From contig NZ_KQ758621.1 in assembly GCF_001457035.1 (NCBI RefSeq), positions 1-64,000 of the forward strand: a stretch of DNA of 64,000 nucleotides, written 5' to 3'. The notes beneath the pieces are model-generated. The model saw only the letters and a program-made list of their open reading frames with translations, was not told where the DNA came from and ran no database searches. Of this stretch, positions 16,861 to 25,042 are shown piece after piece; within the stretch, counting starts at the first letter, position 1, and every line of letters starts with the position of its first letter. The translations under genes and the position numbers were made by a program. The DNA is from Fictibacillus enclensis (GTDB taxonomy: Bacteria > Bacillota > Bacilli > Bacillales > Fictibacillaceae).

Positions 16861-18207
16861 TTACAGCATCAGAAGCGCAATCATTGTCCCCATACTGCTG
16901 TAGAGAAATGCAAACCCGATGTTCCAGAACGAAACACGGTATGGATTCTGATGCAGAAGACTGCCTGTTAAAGACACCGTAATGTTGTAAGGGCCCGCCA
17001 TGACAGTGGACAGTCCAGATGAAATAAGAACGACGGCAAAGCTTAAGGGGTTGATCTCTCCCAAAAGAGGCTGTATGACCTCCCCCAGAATGCTGATGGT
17101 CACAAGCGGATGAAATCCGATCATCGCCAGACCGAGAAAAAGAACCTGAATCAGCAGAAAGAGCAACACGGGCCAATGCTCCACGGCTCCAAACGGCTGC
17201 TGCAGCCATTTTAAAAACGGTGAAACTTTAAGTGTACTAATTAAAAAACCTGCGGAGAGAAACAAAACCATAAAGTTTTGCTGGGACGATGCCCTGTTCT
17301 TCCAGACTCGCAAACTATAAACCAGATAGGATCTGATTCTTTTTACGAGAAGAGCCCAGAGAAATGAGTAGGGAACAATGACAAGCGTGACCGCCATTAG
17401 AAAATCAGTGTTGAGCACCCGCCTCGCTCCGATGACTGCTGCAATAAAAACACTTAAATAAAGAAGTAGCACCCCGGATTTTTTGAGGATCCTTCCGTCC
17501 AACGGTGCCGCTTCTGACGCTGCCGCCTGTTCCACCTGATATTTGCGGTATTTCAGGCCAATCAGCCAGTCTACTCCGAGCAACGTGACAGAGAACAAAA
17601 GAAGCCACGGAAGCAGATGAACATAATTCGAATGAGTGATGTCCACACTGATCGCCACCAGAATCTCCATCGGACTCCAGGCGAGACACAGGGCATAGCC
17701 TCTCAGCATCGCACGGCTGATAAAAATATCCCTCAATTTGTCCTCTGCTTTTTGCAGATTGCGGCGGAGAACCGATTCAACCAGCGGGATCGTAGCGATA
17801 TTTAAAAACGACCCCAGCAAAAAACTGACAAGCGAGCTTCGGTAATACAACTGCCCCAAATTTCCCACCCGCCGCTTTAGCAGCTGGTTCACACTTTTGT
17901 CGTACCGCCCCACAACGATGATGCTGTTGATGAAAGGCAGCACATAAAAGATGGCGAGCAGGACAATGGTTGACGTCATGTAATGCGGCAGCTCCAGCAG
18001 CGGCTTTTGCAAATAAAAGTAGAGAAGGCAACCCACCAGAATAAATACGGTTCCTGTCGCACGGTATAGCCCGGTTGCCTTCGGAAATGAAAGAACAAGT
18101 GCCAGTATGGCGAAAATCCCTGTCACCTCATCGAGCAGAAAGCTGTCAGCAAACAGGCTGATCGTATAAAAAACGACCATGAGGCTGTATATGGCAAGCA
18201 AGATCAC
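16861..18207 (-). CDS. polytopic membrane protein of unknown function
   Basis: 448 aa with roughly 10-12 hydrophobic helices spread along the chain. Conserved-looking polar spots include KRRVGNLGQLYYRSSLVSF and the small-residue-rich SSGLSTVMAGPYNITVSLTG near the end, reminiscent of substrate-binding hairpins in IT-superfamily carriers. No family is recognised with confidence. Its ATG overlaps the stop of the LarA-like gene by 4 bp (18204-18207), so the two are translationally coupled. That suggests the pair acts on the same compound, for example as a second carrier. A TRAP importer is encoded upstream in the same operon. Confidence 0.7.
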   Translation of the reverse strand: MILLAIYSLMVVFYTISLFADSFLLDEVTGIFAILALVLSFPKATGLYRATGTVFILVGCLLYFYLQKPLLELPHYMTSTIVLLAIFYVLPFINSIIVVGRYDKSVNQLLKRRVGNLGQLYYRSSLVSFLLGSFLNIATIPLVESVLRRNLQKAEDKLRDIFISRAMLRGYALCLAWSPMEILVAISVDITHSNYVHLLPWLLLFSVTLLGVDWLIGLKYRKYQVEQAAASEAAPLDGRILKKSGVLLLYLSVFIAAVIGARRVLNTDFLMAVTLVIVPYSFLWALLVKRIRSYLVYSLRVWKNRASSQQNFMVLFLSAGFLISTLKVSPFLKWLQQPFGAVEHWPVLLFLLIQVLFLGLAMIGFHPLVTISILGEVIQPLLGEINPLSFAVVLISSGLSTVMAGPYNITVSLTGSLLHQNPYRVSFWNIGFAFLYSSMGTMIALLML

Positions 18208-19466
18208 CGGGCTTCGCCAGCTGTGTACATCTCTGCCGGTTCAGACAGGATTTCAATATCCGAATGGGCTTCCGCTTCCTCTCTCAGGCTCTCGGAAATC
18301 CATATATGCTGAAGATCCAGCGTGTTTGGAATACGTACCACCCTTGCTCTTGTAAGGTCACGGGCATTGCACGTTTTGATGGCCGCTTTTATAGCCATCT
18401 CTTCGTCCTCAAGAACCATCGGAACTTTAATCACCGATGTCACCGTACTGGTGAGCGAATTGGCGTAGCCCTTTTCCCAGGAGATGCTGTTAAACAGCTT
18501 CCTGGTGGTTGTATCCGCCAGTCCGATTCCGTTGGCATTGCCATGGGTTTTCTCCGTTAAACCGAGCACGACAATGCGTGAAACATCAGGTCCCCCGTAG
18601 GCATAAGGAGTGGCATAACGTCCGGTAATGTTCGGGTCCATCCCGTCCCCTGAAATGTCTTTGCCGATTTCTTCAACAATCAGCACATCCATCGGATCAA
18701 ATAAAATTTTTGGCATCAGCACTTTCGCTTCAAGCAAAAGCCCCGGCTCTCTTTCTTCCATTTCCTCGGCAGGAACGGCAACAATTTTGGCTGGTCGGTC
18801 ATAGGCGTTCTCAATGGATCCAAGTCCGAAAATAATCGGAATCTTGGCCATAACCATCTTGGCCATTTGGGGAACATGCTCTGCCATGTACTTAAAGCTG
18901 TAGGCATGCGCGGCCTCCGCCCCTTTTTGCTTTCCAAGGCCAATCGTGATCATCTTCATCAAACCACTTTCAACCGGGCCTCGGAAAGCCGTGTGCGGCT
19001 TTATCCGGTTAATAACGATCACCTTGTCTGCACTGGCGGCATTTTTATCGGTGTAAACAGGCAGGCCATTTTCAAGCGTGCCGGTTTGCACGACCTCCAT
19101 GCTGGATACAATCGGTGCGCCGACCGATGCTTCGGTGACACCGAGCTGCTCGAGCACTTCACGCTGCCCTTCAGCCGTGGCACCGCCATGGCTGCCCATG
19201 GCAGGCACAATAAAAGGAGAACCCCCTGCTGATATGACAGCGTTGACCGTTTCCCTGACAAGTATGGGAAGGTCGGCCACACCGCGGCTACCCGCGGCGA
19301 TGGCTACCCGGTCACCAGGCGATATCCTTGAGAGTACGCCTGTTTCTTTTAATGTCTGCTGAACGGCCTGTGCGGTGTCATCAAGTTCAGGAGCATGAAA
19401 GGATTGCTTCACTTTCATCATCTTTGGAAGGGCTATATCCTGCAGCAACTGTGATATGATCTCCAT
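18204..19466 (-). CDS. LarA-like (DUF2088) nickel-dependent racemase/epimerase homologue
   Basis: A 420-aa LarA-superfamily protein. Aligned by eye with the canonical LarA at 27383-28666, cofactor/catalytic positions are kept: R61 in AAGSRG, H93 in MGSHGGAT, H158 in RIKPHTAF, K171 in SGLMKM (equivalent to the Lys forming the covalent bond to the pincer cofactor) and H187 in EAAH. Sequence elsewhere is divergent, so it belongs to a different LarA subgroup. LarA homologues include lactate and malate racemases and a D-gluconate 2-epimerase, all using NPN made by LarBCE. Here it lies in a TRAP/sugar-acid operon, so epimerisation of a sugar acid or hydroxyacid is inferred. It follows dctP by 28 bp and is coupled to the next gene. 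Confidence 0.82.
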   Translation of the reverse strand: MEIISQLLQDIALPKMMKVKQSFHAPELDDTAQAVQQTLKETGVLSRISPGDRVAIAAGSRGVADLPILVRETVNAVISAGGSPFIVPAMGSHGGATAEGQREVLEQLGVTEASVGAPIVSSMEVVQTGTLENGLPVYTDKNAASADKVIVINRIKPHTAFRGPVESGLMKMITIGLGKQKGAEAAHAYSFKYMAEHVPQMAKMVMAKIPIIFGLGSIENAYDRPAKIVAVPAEEMEEREPGLLLEAKVLMPKILFDPMDVLIVEEIGKDISGDGMDPNITGRYATPYAYGGPDVSRIVVLGLTEKTHGNANGIGLADTTTRKLFNSISWEKGYANSLTSTVTSVIKVPMVLEDEEMAIKAAIKTCNARDLTRARVVRIPNTLDLQHIWISESLREEAEAHSDIEILSEPAEMYTAGEAR

Positions 19467-19494
19467 TCCTCTTCCTCCTTATCTGACTTTTCTC

Positions 19495-20535
19495 TTATTT
19501 TTTCCTCGCTTTTTCCACTTCTGACATCATTTCATCGACCAGGTCTTGTCCAAACTTTTTCGCGTACTTGTCGGTGACCGGCTTCACGATTTCTTTCATT
19601 TTTTCTTTTTCAGCGTCGGAGACCTCATTGACCTTCATGCCAGCTTTTTTCAAATCCTCGAGAGCTTTTTCGTTCTCTTTGCGGTTCAGATCACGCTGGT
19701 ATTTTCCTGCTTCCTGCGCAGAATCTCTCATGATTTTTTGTTCTTCCTTTGAAAGCTTGTCCCAGAACTGCTTGCTCACAAGAAAAACAAATGGTGTGTA
19801 CACGTGCTTGGTCATGCTTAAGTAGGGCTGAACTTCGTTATACTTGCTGGATTTAATGGTCGCGAGCGGATTTTCCTGCCCATCCACTGTTTTCCCCTCA
19901 AGCGCAGTAAACACCTCGGAAAACGCCATTGGCGACGGATTGGCACCCAGCTTTTTAAACGCATCCAGATGAACCTCGTTTTGCATGGTTCGGATCTTCA
20001 ATCCTTTAAAATCCTCCGCGGTCTTCACTGGGTGTTTGCTGTTTGTCAGATTGCGGAATCCATTCTCCCAATACCCAAGGCCAATCAGCTTGTGCTCCGG
20101 CAGCTTTTTCAATAGCTCCTTCCCCACTTTTCCGTCAAGAACGGAGTACGCTTCTTCTTCGGTATTAAACACAAACGGAAAATCGAAAATCCCGTATTCC
20201 TTGATCATTCCAACAAGCGGCGAGGTGGAAGGAATGGTTACCTCCTGAAGTCCGCCCTGCAGCGCCTCGGTCATTTTCTGGTCATCGCCAAGCGTGGCGC
20301 TGTAAAAGTTTTGCACTTTCATTTTCCCGCCGCTTTTCTTCTCAACCAGCTCTTTGAACTTCTTCAAGCCTTGTCCTTCCGGATGATCTTCATTCAAGCC
20401 GATCCCAGCTTTAATGGTTCGTTCCTGTATCCCGCCTTTTTCGGATCCTCCAGTTTTCGTTGCTCCACAACCCCCAAGGATCAACATGCCCGGGAGGGCG
20501 ACACCAATAGCCAGCTTTTTCACCCAATTCTTCAT
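19495..20535 (-). CDS. TRAP transporter substrate-binding lipoprotein (DctP family), second copy
   Basis: 346 aa. A lipoprotein signal with LILGGCG (Cys at about 23) is followed by a DctP domain: GIGLNEDHPEGQGLKKFKELVEKKSGGK, FRNLTNSKHPVKTAEDFKGLKIRTMQNEVHLDAFKKLGANPSPMAFSEVFTALEGKTVDGQENPL. The Arg in KIRTM is the carboxylate-binding residue of the family. It shares the operon with a complete DctP-DctQ-DctM system encoded upstream and has no membrane partner of its own, so it probably feeds the same DctQM with a second acid. The start is supported by AGAGGGGGAAATAGA. Confidence 0.9.
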   Translation of the reverse strand: MKNWVKKLAIGVALPGMLILGGCGATKTGGSEKGGIQERTIKAGIGLNEDHPEGQGLKKFKELVEKKSGGKMKVQNFYSATLGDDQKMTEALQGGLQEVTIPSTSPLVGMIKEYGIFDFPFVFNTEEEAYSVLDGKVGKELLKKLPEHKLIGLGYWENGFRNLTNSKHPVKTAEDFKGLKIRTMQNEVHLDAFKKLGANPSPMAFSEVFTALEGKTVDGQENPLATIKSSKYNEVQPYLSMTKHVYTPFVFLVSKQFWDKLSKEEQKIMRDSAQEAGKYQRDLNRKENEKALEDLKKAGMKVNEVSDAEKEKMKEIVKPVTDKYAKKFGQDLVDEMMSEVEKARKK

Positions 20536-20562
20536 TCTATTTCCCCCTCTTCATCCAATTGG

Positions 20563-21588
20563 CTAACTCATTGCATAGCGGCTTTCGGGCTGATTGCTCT
20601 TCAGCACCGACCGCTCTTCAACCTGCTTGTTCACTAGATACTTTGGATACTCCTTGCAGATCAGAACGTCCACAACACCGAGCGCTGCTTTTGTTCTCAT
20701 TTCTTTGGCAGCCTCCTCGGAATACCAGGCGACATGAGGCGTCAGGATCACGTTATCCATGGACAGGAAGGGATGATTTTCAGAAATCGGTTCTTCCTCT
20801 ATCACATCCAGGGCCGCTCCCCCGATCTCTCCCGTTTCGAGCGCTTCTATTAATGCTTTTTCATCCACTACCGGCCCTCTAGACGTATTGATCAGAAGGG
20901 CATCATTTTTCATTTGGGAAAACAGGGAGGCGTTGATCATGCCTTTTGTTCCTTCTGTTAACGGTGCATGGACAGAGATGATGTCAGACACCCGGCATAA
21001 TTCTTCCAGAGAAACCAGTTGTACCCCCTTCTTTTCTGCTTCTGCCGCAGGATAGTAGGGATCAAAAGCAACGACTTTTAACCCAAGGGGCTGCACCTTT
21101 TCAGCCAGGCTTTGCGGAATCTTTCCATACCCTACCAGTCCGAGCACCTGCCCGCGGAGCCGGTGAATCGGCTGGGTCACTTTAAAATCCCAATTTCCGC
21201 TTTTCACCTGCTCATTTGCTTTAACGATTTTTCTTCGTGCAGAAAGGAGCAACGACAGCGCATGGTCAGACACTTCGTCCATGCAATAGTCCGGAACATT
21301 AGCCACGCAAATCCCTTTTCCGGTGGCGGCTTCCAGGTCGATCGTATTCACGCCCACCCCGTAGCGCGTAATCACCCGGCATTTTTCAAGCTGTTCGATA
21401 ACCGTGCTGCCAAGGGGAGCATATTGATTAATCAGCGCGTCCGCATCCCGGCAGGCCTCAATGACTTCTTCCTCTGTCCGGCATTGGGCACCGATCAATT
21501 CAACTTCTGAATATTTTTCAAATACAGCTTTCTCATATCGCAAATCATCGTATTCCCAATCTGTAACAACTACTTTCATCTTGGACAT
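20563..21588 (-). CDS. D-isomer-specific 2-hydroxyacid dehydrogenase
   Basis: A 341-aa NAD-dependent dehydrogenase of the PGDH/CtBP-like group. The Rossmann motif is LGLVGYGKIPQSLAEKV (about residues 150-166). The substrate Arg lies in LLINTSRGPVVDE, the Glu about 30 residues later, and the catalytic His in NVILTPHVAWYS. It interconverts a 2-keto acid and a D-2-hydroxy acid. Placed between dctM and the second dctP in an operon with a LarA-like protein, it could oxidise the D-isomer produced by racemisation; that link is inference. The ATG at 21588 is chosen for AAGGAG spaced 8 nt. Confidence 0.9.
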   Translation of the reverse strand: MSKMKVVVTDWEYDDLRYEKAVFEKYSEVELIGAQCRTEEEVIEACRDADALINQYAPLGSTVIEQLEKCRVITRYGVGVNTIDLEAATGKGICVANVPDYCMDEVSDHALSLLLSARRKIVKANEQVKSGNWDFKVTQPIHRLRGQVLGLVGYGKIPQSLAEKVQPLGLKVVAFDPYYPAAEAEKKGVQLVSLEELCRVSDIISVHAPLTEGTKGMINASLFSQMKNDALLINTSRGPVVDEKALIEALETGEIGGAALDVIEEEPISENHPFLSMDNVILTPHVAWYSEEAAKEMRTKAALGVVDVLICKEYPKYLVNKQVEERSVLKSNQPESRYAMS

Positions 21589-21608
21589 CACTTTCACTCC
21601 TTAAAAAA

Positions 21609-22883
21609 TTAAGTAAACCATTTGAGAGGAACGGTAACCAATGACGGAAAGAGGATCAGCAAGATCAGGACTATTACCTCCACCATCAGAAACGGCCATA
21701 TTCCCTTCATAATGTCTTCCATACTGATTTTACTGACTCCACAAACGACATTTAGCACTGTACCAACCGGAGGAGTCAGCAAACCGATGGCATTATTGAT
21801 AATAAACAAAACACCGAAATATACAGGGTCGATACCCGCCTGCTGAATAACCGGCATCAGCACGGGTGTCAGGATTAGGATGGTTGGTGTCATATCCATC
21901 GCTGTACCGATCAGGACAACCAAAAGATTAATCATTAAGAGTATGAGCAGCGGGTGCTCCATAAAAGGCTCCAACAGCCCGATGACTTGTGCCGGCAGAT
22001 TGGCAACAGTAATCAGCCATGAGGATACAAGGGCTGCCGCGACCAGAAACATAACGACACTAGTCATTTTTGCTGCGCGTACCAGCAGCTGATACAAGTC
22101 CGCCACTTTTATTTGCCGGTAAATGACCATCCCCACGAACAAGGCATACACAGCGGCAACAACAGCGGCTTCAGTCGGAGTGAAAATTCCACCGCGCAAT
22201 CCGCCAATAATGATGACGGGAAGCAAAAGCGCCCAAAAGCCTTGCCTGATGGAAATGAGAATTTCTTTTATGGATTTGCGGGGTGCCACTTGAACCTTGT
22301 CTTTATGGGCCACAATCGCCCATGTCACACAGAGGCCAACTGCAAGCATAACCCCAGGAACAATACCTGCCATGAACAGTTTTGTGATGGATACCCCACT
22401 GGTTACACCAAAGATGATGAACCCAATGCTTGGCGGAATGATCGGAGCTATAATTCCTCCTGATGCGATTAAACCGCTGGACCGGTTAATGTCATAACCG
22501 CTCTTGACCATCATGGGAATCAGAATTGCCCCGAGGGCAGCGGTATCCGCCACAGCAGAGCCGGAAAGACTGGCAAATAACACACTGGCAATAATGGCTA
22601 CATAGCCAAGTCCGCCGCGGATATGCCCTACCATTGACATTGCCATCTGTACAATGCGCTGGGAAAGCCCCCCGGCGTTCATTGCCTCGCCCGCAAGCAT
22701 AAAAAACGGGATGGCCATCAGTGGAAAATTGTCCGCACCATTAATTAAGTTTTGGGCAATAATCTGGCTGTCGAATATTCCTAAAAAGAACATTAAAGCG
22801 ACACCGCTGAGCAGCAGGGCAAAGGCAATCGGCATTCCAAGCGCCATTGTGCCGAGAAGTGATCCAATAAATACACCAATCAT
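21609..22883 (-). CDS. TRAP transporter large permease (DctM)
   Basis: A 424-aa membrane protein with about 12 helices. It shows LGMPIAFALLLSGVALMFF, PLMAIPFFMLAGEAMNAGGLSQRI and ASGGIIAPIIPPSIGFIIFGVTSGVSI, all DctM signatures. It forms the Na+-driven transport channel with DctQ and takes acid ligand from DctP. Its start overlaps the dctQ stop (ATGA), so the two are translationally coupled. Confidence 0.95.
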   Translation of the reverse strand: MIGVFIGSLLGTMALGMPIAFALLLSGVALMFFLGIFDSQIIAQNLINGADNFPLMAIPFFMLAGEAMNAGGLSQRIVQMAMSMVGHIRGGLGYVAIIASVLFASLSGSAVADTAALGAILIPMMVKSGYDINRSSGLIASGGIIAPIIPPSIGFIIFGVTSGVSITKLFMAGIVPGVMLAVGLCVTWAIVAHKDKVQVAPRKSIKEILISIRQGFWALLLPVIIIGGLRGGIFTPTEAAVVAAVYALFVGMVIYRQIKVADLYQLLVRAAKMTSVVMFLVAAALVSSWLITVANLPAQVIGLLEPFMEHPLLILLMINLLVVLIGTAMDMTPTILILTPVLMPVIQQAGIDPVYFGVLFIINNAIGLLTPPVGTVLNVVCGVSKISMEDIMKGIWPFLMVEVIVLILLILFPSLVTVPLKWFT

Positions 22884-23434
22884 GCTTGTTTTTCCTCCTT
22901 TCCAACACTGATTTCCTTGAAATCCACCAGTTCTTCCGATTCGCTGATGACAATCAAATCTTCATCGCGCACTTTATTAAACAAAATTTTATACACATTG
23001 TTGATCAAGATGAGTCCCATAGCCAGACTGACTACGATTCCTGTACCGTAAACAAAGGAAAGCGGAAGTCCGGTTGCAGGTGCTTTGCTGTCCATATTAA
23101 TGACAGTCATCTTCCAGCTTCCTTCCAACACCAGGAAAAGAACAAAGAGCATGAGCAGATCACTGAAAACCAATACGACTTTTTTTGCTTTCACGGGCAA
23201 ACGCCTGACCAGCATGTCGACACCGAGATGTTCCTTGGCTTTAAAGGCACCGATCGCTCCTAAAAATGTGAGCCAGATAAACAAATAGCGTGACATCTCT
23301 TCAGACCAAGTGATACCTGAATTAAAAAGGTATCTTAGAACCACATTGCCAAACACCAGTATGACCATCAGACCCAAAGCAACGGCCATAAAAATATTCA
23401 GAAGCGTTTCCAAGTACCGTGAGATCTTTTCCAT
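22880..23434 (-). CDS. TRAP transporter small permease (DctQ)
   Basis: 184 aa, four predicted membrane helices. It contains the family WSEEMSRYLFIWLTFLGAIGAFKAKEHLGVDML segment across residues about 43-76, then two further helices and a charged C-terminal tail. It is the DctQ partner of the overlapping dctM gene. The ribosome binding site is TGGGGAGAAG before ATG. Confidence 0.94.
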   Translation of the reverse strand: MEKISRYLETLLNIFMAVALGLMVILVFGNVVLRYLFNSGITWSEEMSRYLFIWLTFLGAIGAFKAKEHLGVDMLVRRLPVKAKKVVLVFSDLLMLFVLFLVLEGSWKMTVINMDSKAPATGLPLSFVYGTGIVVSLAMGLILINNVYKILFNKVRDEDLIVISESEELVDFKEISVGKEEKQA

Positions 23435-23467
23435 CTTCTCCCCACCTCTTCATGCAATTGTCATTGC

Positions 23468-24493
23468 TTACTGCTCAGCCTTTATCTTCTTGACCAGCTC
23501 TTCTGCCCAGTCATACTTCTTATAAAAATCGTCATACATAGGTTTTGACGCTTCTTCCATTTTCTTCTCGAACGCTCCATCCGGTGTATGGAACTTCACG
23601 CCCTTTTTGGTCAAAAACTTCTTATCCGTTTCATAGCTTTTTTCCATCAGATCAAACTCGTAATCTGCCGCTTCCTTAGATGCCTTTTCAATTACACTTT
23701 GCTGTTTTTTGGAGAGACTGTTATAGAACTTGCTGTTTATGATATAAATATTGGGGCTGAACATATGGTTGGATTCCAAAACATCGCTTTGAACCTCATA
23801 CCAGCCGGAAGCACGGAGAGTAGCAATCGGATTGTCCTGCCCGTCTACAACCTTCTGTTCCAATGCTGAGAATACTTCGGAGATCGGCATTGGTGTCACA
23901 TTCATGCCAAGCAACTTACCGAGTTGTATGTAATTTGGTATGTTGGGCATTCTCATTCGCAAGCCGTCGAAATCCTTCATGGTTTTTACAGGTTTGTTAC
24001 TCGAGAACATCCGGAATCCATTCGCACTCCAGGCCAGCGGTTTAACACCATGCTTCTTTTCAAGATCCTCAGTAAGCTCTTTGCCTATGGGGCCGTTGAG
24101 CACTTTTTTGACATGTTCATAATCTTTGAAAAGGAACGGCCATTCCGGAACCGCCATTTTTTCAATATCGGACTGCATGATCAGTCCAGGGATACCCATT
24201 TCGATCGTACCGTTTCGGACGCCGTCGTAAAATTCCTTTTCGGCACCGAGTGTGCTGTTGTCATAAATCTGAACTTTCAGCGTGCCGCCGGATTCCTTTT
24301 CAACCATTGGCTTGAATTTTTCCCGCAGCGCCACATTCTGCGGATGATCCTTGGCAAAATAATTGGCGACCTTTATTGTCTTTGTTTTTTCTCCCGAAGA
24401 GGAAGTGGATTTACTGCCGCATCCCGACAGGATCAGGGACAGCATCAGCATGATGCCCATTACAACACCCAAACTTTTCTTCACCTTCACCAT
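23468..24493 (-). CDS. TRAP transporter substrate-binding lipoprotein (DctP family), first copy
   Basis: A 341-aa extracytoplasmic solute receptor. The lipobox is LILSGCGSK with the Cys near residue 25. The DctP core includes KMAVPEWPFLFKDYEHV, ANGFRMFSSNKPVKTMKDFDGLRMRMPNIPNYIQLGKLLGMNVTPMPISEVFSALEQKVVDGQDNPIATL; the Arg in LRMRM is the usual carboxylate ligand. It is the first gene of the TRAP/sugar-acid operon, behind two copies of the IclR palindrome and a cre box. The ATG at 24493 is preferred to the GTG at 24499 because of AAAGGG spacing. Confidence 0.92.
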   Translation of the reverse strand: MVKVKKSLGVVMGIMLMLSLILSGCGSKSTSSSGEKTKTIKVANYFAKDHPQNVALREKFKPMVEKESGGTLKVQIYDNSTLGAEKEFYDGVRNGTIEMGIPGLIMQSDIEKMAVPEWPFLFKDYEHVKKVLNGPIGKELTEDLEKKHGVKPLAWSANGFRMFSSNKPVKTMKDFDGLRMRMPNIPNYIQLGKLLGMNVTPMPISEVFSALEQKVVDGQDNPIATLRASGWYEVQSDVLESNHMFSPNIYIINSKFYNSLSKKQQSVIEKASKEAADYEFDLMEKSYETDKKFLTKKGVKFHTPDGAFEKKMEEASKPMYDDFYKKYDWAEELVKKIKAEQ

Positions 24494-24523
24494 AACCACC
24501 CTTTCATCTGTTTTTTACTTTTT

Positions 24524-24537
24524 TGAAAGCGTTACCA
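24524..24537 (+). promoter_or_regulatory. cre-like CcpA site before the TRAP operon
   Basis: TGAAAGCGTTACCA matches the cre consensus at nearly all positions. It is about 30 bp upstream of the dctP start, between that start and the operator at 24582, a position suited to road-block repression. Confidence 0.55.
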
Positions 24538-24581
24538 CCATGCTGCAAAAAAATGATCAGTAAAATAGCGGAGGACTGATA

Positions 24582-24606
24582 GTTTTACATTATAAAACTC
24601 TGTTCT
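24582..24606. promoter_or_regulatory. putative IclR operator, copy 2
   Basis: GTTTTACATTATAAAAC (one mismatch from a perfect palindrome), a 3-nt gap, then GTTCT. It lies 89 bp upstream of dctP. The minus strand reads TATAAT within it, so it may cover the operon -10 element. Confidence 0.62.
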
Positions 24607-24680
24607 GTTATATTCTTAAACAAAAGACACTGCCCTCCTTACAAAATGATGATTGTTTCTGGAAATGCAATGTCTTAATT

Positions 24681-24705
24681 GTTTTATAATATAAAACCGT
24701 GTTCT
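24681..24705. promoter_or_regulatory. putative IclR operator, copy 3
   Basis: Perfect palindrome GTTTTATAATATAAAAC, a 3-nt gap, then GTTCT. It is 99 bp from copy 2 and about 190 bp before dctP. Two sites at this distance could allow looping. The remaining sequence to 25000 is A+T-rich, then has no recognisable gene; a GGAGGATATG near 24861 leads only into a short implausible frame. Confidence 0.62.
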
Positions 24706-25001
24706 GTATAACTAATAACTGTGATAATCATAGTATATCTTGTCAAAGGATGTCAATCCGTTTTTTTATTTTTCTGAAAATAGTCTCTTTTTACTATTTT
24801 TAATTTAAAAGCAATTAGTAAGTTTAATATTTTCAAAGTAAAATCACTGGGTGATTGTTAGGAGGATATGCCCCAGGATGGTATATAACAGGTCAAACTA
24901 GTTGCGCGACAGTAAATTTTCGATTTCGGCCAGTAACAACGACGGATACCCTTCACCTATCCACCGGCATCACTCACAAACTGGTAAAAAATCACACAAA
25001 A

Positions 25002-25040
25002 AGGCTCGGGAGATCGCAATACCCGCTCTCTCCCGGGCTT
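25002..25040 (-). terminator. lar operon terminator
   Basis: A 12-bp stem (AGGCTCGGGAGA at 25002-25013 with TCTCCCGGGCTT at 25029-25040, one G-U) sits directly after the larC1 stop at 25043. On the minus strand it is followed by a T-run (complement of 24996-25001). It ends the glxK-kdgT-larAEBC1 operon and shows that larC2 is not simply downstream. Confidence 0.85.
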
Positions 25041-25042
25041 TT

